Assembly (NCBI GenBank): GCA_025656375.1
Contig: JAHXHU010000141.1
Location: 1 to 32,442 of the forward strand
Origin: Candidatus Thiodiazotropha sp. (ex Ustalcina ferruginea)
Lineage (GTDB): Bacteria; Pseudomonadota; Gammaproteobacteria; Chromatiales; Chromatiaceae
DNA length: 32,442 nt
Reading direction: 5' to 3'
Positions 28,326 through 32,442 of this stretch are shown piece after piece (positions within the stretch are counted from its first letter, which is position 1; every line of letters begins with the position of its first letter). The translations under genes were made by a program, and so were the position numbers. The notes below the pieces were generated by a model. That model saw only the letters and a program-made list of their open reading frames with translations, made no database searches and was not told the DNA's origin.

Positions 28326-30277
28326 ATGTGCGGTATAGCTGGAATAATTAACCTCAAGGATGGCACACCACCCTCCAGAAATGAACTCGAGGGTATGATA
28401 CATGCTGTCCATCACCGTGGTCCTGACGGCTATGGTTTCTTTTATCATGACAAACTTGGCCTAGCCCATGCCAGGCTCAGTATTATCGACTTGATCGGTG
28501 GTGATCAACCTATTCATAATGAAGACCAATCGGTTCAAGTGGTTTTCAATGGTGAAATCTTCAACTATCTCGAGTTGAGAGCGCAGCTCCAGAAAAAAGG
28601 CCATCGATTCTATACCCATTCCGACACTGAGGTCATTGTCCATCTCTATGAGGAACATGAAGAGGAATTTGTAAACCATCTCAACGGACAGTTTGCGATT
28701 GCTCTATGGGACAATACAAAACAGAAACTCTTACTTGCCAGAGACAGAGCCGGCATACGTCCACTGTTCACAATTGAAACGGGAGGGAGACTCTATTTCG
28801 CCTCTGAAGTAAAGTCCCTATTCTCTTCCCTCGTGAGATTAATCTGACGGCCCTGCAGGAAGTGTTCACATTCTGGACAACCCTGCCTCCTCATTCACTG
28901 TTCGAATCTGTAGAGATACTGCCACCCGGCCATTTCATGGTGATCGATAAGGGCGATAAGAGCGTGTCCAGATATTGGGACTGGTCATTTCCCAATGAAC
29001 AGATTGACAATCATAAATCGGTTACCGAATGGAGTGAGGAATTAAAGGCACTGATGGTCGACTCAGTTCGTCTACAGTTACGATCGGATGTCCCTGTCGG
29101 AGCCTATCTCAGTGGAGGCCTGGACTCTTCTGTTCTCACTTCCTTGATCAAGAACTTCACTGATACGCCACTGAGGACCTTCTCCATCGGATTCGAAGAT
29201 GAGGAATTCGATGAAAGCGGCTTTCAGAAAGACTTGGTTGATTATCTTGGTACCAAGCATACCCATGTTCTCTGCAAGCGTTCTGACATAGGCGCCGCAT
29301 TCCCAAAAGTGATCTCGCATACCGAGTCTGCCATTGTGAGAACTGCGCCGACACCCTTGATGCTGCTTTCCGGTGCGGTACGTGAAGCCGGTTATAAGGT
29401 TGTACTCACCGGGGAAGGTGCCGATGAAGTATTTGGTGGATATGATATCTTCAAGGAGGCTAAAGCAAGACGATTTTGGAGCCATGCTCCAGACTCGCAC
29501 TGGCGTCCTCTGATACTGCAGCGTCTCTATCCCTATCTGAAGCACTCACCTACAGCGAGTGGCGCATTCACTAAGCGCTTCTTCCAGCAGGGTATGGAAC
29601 ACCTCGAAAAACCCTATTTTTCACACATACCCCGATGGACTACAACTCAACGCATTTTGCAGTTCTTTTCTGATGAAGCGCGTGCAGCAGTGCCCCATCC
29701 GGTCGAGTTTGCTGCAATCAATCGCCTCCTCCCGGATGAGATCAACAGCTGGAAGCCGCTCAACAGGGACCAATATATCGAGGCCAATACGCTCCTTTCA
29801 GGATACCTGTTGAGCTCTCAGGGTGACCGCGTTGCAATGGCAAACTCAATAGAAGGAAGATTTCCTTTTCTCGACCACCGGGTTATTGAATTTGCTGCGA
29901 CGCTGCCAAGCCGTTATAAAATCATGGGATTAAATGAGAAATATATACTCAAGCACACCATGCAGGGGTTGATCCCGGAAAGCATCAGAAACCGAAGTAA
30001 ACAACCCTATCGAGCCCCAGACAATCAATCATTCTTTGTCGATGGTAAACCCCTGGAGTATGTCGCCTACCTCTTCAGTGAAGAGCGTATCCGTAAAGCA
30101 GGGTATTACAACCCCAAAACCGTCAACATGCTGATGAAAAAATGTGCCCGGGGTAAAGCGCTGGGATTTGCTGATAATATGGCCTTTGTCGGCATTCTCT
30201 CCAGCATGCTGCTCAATGAAACGATCATCGAAAAAAATGCCATTGAACCCTATAATCGCCATCAATCAAGCTGGTAG
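28326..30277 (+). pseudogene. Asparagine synthase (glutamine-hydrolysing) split by a frameshift near 28830
   Basis: MCGIAGIINLKDG Cys2 amidotransferase domain in ORF 28326-28847. The synthetase domain (VGAYLSGGLDSSVL, TGEGADEVFGGYD) is in the shifted frame, where REINLTALQEVFTFW can be read from 28832. Confidence 0.88.
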
Positions 30278-30485
30278 AATGTGGCAACCGAATTTCAGTG
30301 AAATATTACCTAAACTAGTTGATATTAGAATTTTAAAATATTGATTAGTCGATATGATCCATTGAAGGACACTGTATACAGGCCCCTGCCACCGATACCA
30401 TGAATGGGGCATATTGATTAATCAGCATGCGCAAAAGTAACAATTTTTTTACGGTTATCATATTGTCGAACCTTTAGGAATACCC

Positions 30486-30732
30486 ATGTCATCAGAAGCA
30501 AAAATTAGAAACTATATCCTTGAAAACTACCTTTTCACGGATGACGAGTCTGCCCTGGACAGTGCTGACTCCTTCCTGGACAAAGGAATTTTGGACTCTA
30601 CCGGTATTCTGGAAGTCATCTATTTTCTTGAAGATGAGTTTGAAATCAAGGTCGAAGACACAGAAATGTGTGCCTGAAAACCTCGACTCGGTGAACAACA
30701 TCGTCTCTTTTATCGAAAGAAAAAGGCAGTAA
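30486..30732 (+). pseudogene. Acyl carrier protein with frameshift at a TGTGTG tract
   Basis: FLDKGILDSTGILEVIYFLEDEFEIKVEDTEM, then the shifted frame VPENLDSVNNIVSFIERKRQ*. Phosphopantetheine Ser (DST) present. Confidence 0.8.
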
Positions 30733-32260
30733 TGTGGCACCTGCCAACTACGCTATTCGATCATTTTAAAACGACTGTAAACAAATACCCTGATTCGCTC
30801 GCCATTGCAGATAATAAGCAACGGGCCACCTATCAGAATCTTTTAGAAGAAGTCGGTAAAGTCAGTCGGTACCTGCTGGAATCAGGACTTAAAAAGGGTG
30901 ACCGAGTCTCCCTTGTTATCACCAATTCAGTTGAATATGCCGCAGTTTTTTATGCGATTTGGGCCGTTGGCGGCGTCACAGTTGCACTCAACACACAAGC
31001 AAAGGCGAGGGATATCATTAACTAGGTATACCACTCAGAAGCCAAATGGCTGTTTGTTGATGAGCGGCACCAAGAATTTAAAGCCGTAGTAGCAGAGATT
31101 AAATCGGATGTTGAGTTAATCTCAGTAGGCAGAGGTGCTGCGGATTACCAGACAGAATCCGCCGTTTCTTGGCAGCTGATACTTGACCAAACAGCCTCAG
31201 AGCCAAACATCAGTCTCACTCCATCGGATCTTGCTTCGATTATCTACACATCAGGTACAACAGGACATCCTAAAGGCGTCACCCTCAGCCACGGTAATCT
31301 TTCCGCCAACATCGATTCCATACTGACCTATCTTGAACTCACCGAACAGGATAGCATTCTCAATGTGTTGCCCTTCTACTACTCCTATGGCAACTCCATA
31401 CTACATACCCATCTTGCGGTGGGTGGTTCATTGGTATTGGAAAACAGTCTTGCCTATCCGCACCGCGTCATGGAGAAGATGGCCAATGAAGCGGTGACAG
31501 GTTTTTCAGGTGTACCCTCAACATTCGCCCTGTTACTTGGCCGGGTGAATATCAAAGATTATGGCCTCTCAAATTTGCGCTATATCACGCAGGCTGGTGG
31601 TGCGATGGCGCCTGCACTGGCTGACAAATTATCCTCCACACTACCCGATACTGAGCTGTTTATTATGTATGGTCAAACCGAGGCGGGTGCAAGATTGACC
31701 TACCTGCCACCTAAGATGCTTAAAGAAAAGCGGGGCTCTATCGGTATAGCCATACCTAATACAACAATTGAAGTGCGCAGTAAGGAGGGGAAAGTTACCG
31801 AACCAGGAGAAACCGGAGAGATCTGCGCTTTTGGTAAGAACATCATGCAGGGCTATTGGAAAGACAGTGAGAAAACAGGCGAAATTATCAAGAACGGCTG
31901 GTTGTATACCGGTGATTTGGCACATACCGATGTTGATGGATACCTCTATATCGATGGCCGGTCATCAGACATGATCAAAAGCGGCGCTAACCGGATCAGC
32001 CCGAAAGAGATTGAGGAGGTTATCCAGGAGATAGACCAAGTCCTGGAGGTCGCTGTTGTAGGTTGCCCTGATGATATGCTGGGAGAGGTCATTAAAGCTT
32101 ACGTGGTGCTGAAAAAAATAACAGCCTCGAAAAAAGGGTGATCCAACATCACTGTAAGAGTAATCTTGCACTCTATAAAATCCCAAAAATAATCGAGTTT
32201 ATTGAAGAGTTACCTAAAACAGCCTCAGGCAAGATACAGAAGTTTCTACTACAAAAATAG
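30732..32260 (+). pseudogene. AMP-dependent acyl-CoA/acyl-ACP ligase with internal TAG (31023-31025) and 3' frameshift at an A7 tract
   Basis: IIN*VYHSEAKWLFVDE in the same frame; YTSGTTGHPKGVTLSHGN; YTGDLAHTDVDGYLYIDGR. After the TGA at 32139 the shifted frame gives NNSLEKRVIQHHCKSNLALYKIPKIIEFIEELPKTASGKIQKFLLQK*. Confidence 0.88.
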
Positions 32261-32359
32261 AAGTGCTCACTGAACACTGGACCATGATGACTTAGGCCGA
32301 TGGAGTAGTAAACTGAATCTCACCTGAGCCCAATTGGTTAGGGCAATAGAACAATCTAG

Positions 32360-32442
32360 TGTAGTGTCCTAAACATATTATCCATTTTGCAATACAACCT
32401 TGGCTCGCCCCACTTTTTCCAGTATCTGATCAACGCTTTTAG
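32360..32442 (-). mobile_element. Partial IS element, 3' end: terminal IR plus C-terminus of a putative transposase (...KSVDQILEKVGRAKVVLQNG*, stop 32378-32380)
   Basis: TGTAGTGTCCT at 32360-32370 matches the IR at 74-84 in inverse orientation; minus-strand ORF enters from the window edge and stops 8 bp before the IR core. Confidence 0.6.

Noticed and set aside
1-32442. CRISPR arrays, tRNA or rRNA genes
   Set aside because: No regularly spaced repeats or recognisable tRNA/rRNA sequences were seen; the only tandem repeat is the short TTTTGAG tract.

Overview
This is a gammaproteobacterial-type chromosomal window of 32.4 kb. Its core looks largely intact: rsgA, a TauE/SafE permease, hrpB, a membrane-embedded Rad50/YhaN-like ATPase operon, a TetR-RND-LolA-like-OMP operon, an RNase II family gene, ygfZ, an HDOD gene, an ABC exporter and a deaminase. 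Both window ends carry partial copies of what appears to be one IS element, in direct orientation. Their inner ends share TGTAGTGTCCT(G/A)AA next to CTAG. The left copy truncates an HD-GYP (RpfG-like) gene. Gene decay is concentrated near the two ends. On the left is an RpfG/RpfC-like signalling locus with an IS truncation, a nonsense codon inside a hybrid histidine kinase, and a kinase-less pseudo-RpfC that has lost its receiver Asp and Hpt His and has a terminal frameshift. On the right is an asparagine synthetase/ACP/AMP-ligase cluster with three frameshifts and one nonsense codon. Other notable structure: a 239-bp IS1380-like MITE with 18-bp TIRs and an ATTAT TSD, a 51-nt TA-flanked perfect hairpin with 23-bp arms, a family of GGTGCGGC/GCCGCACC REP-like palindromes in intergenic gaps, a slippery A_AAA_AAT heptamer at the RND/LolA junction, and a poly-G tract at an SRPBCC gene start. 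Family assignments come from reading motifs in the sequence; no database search was run.
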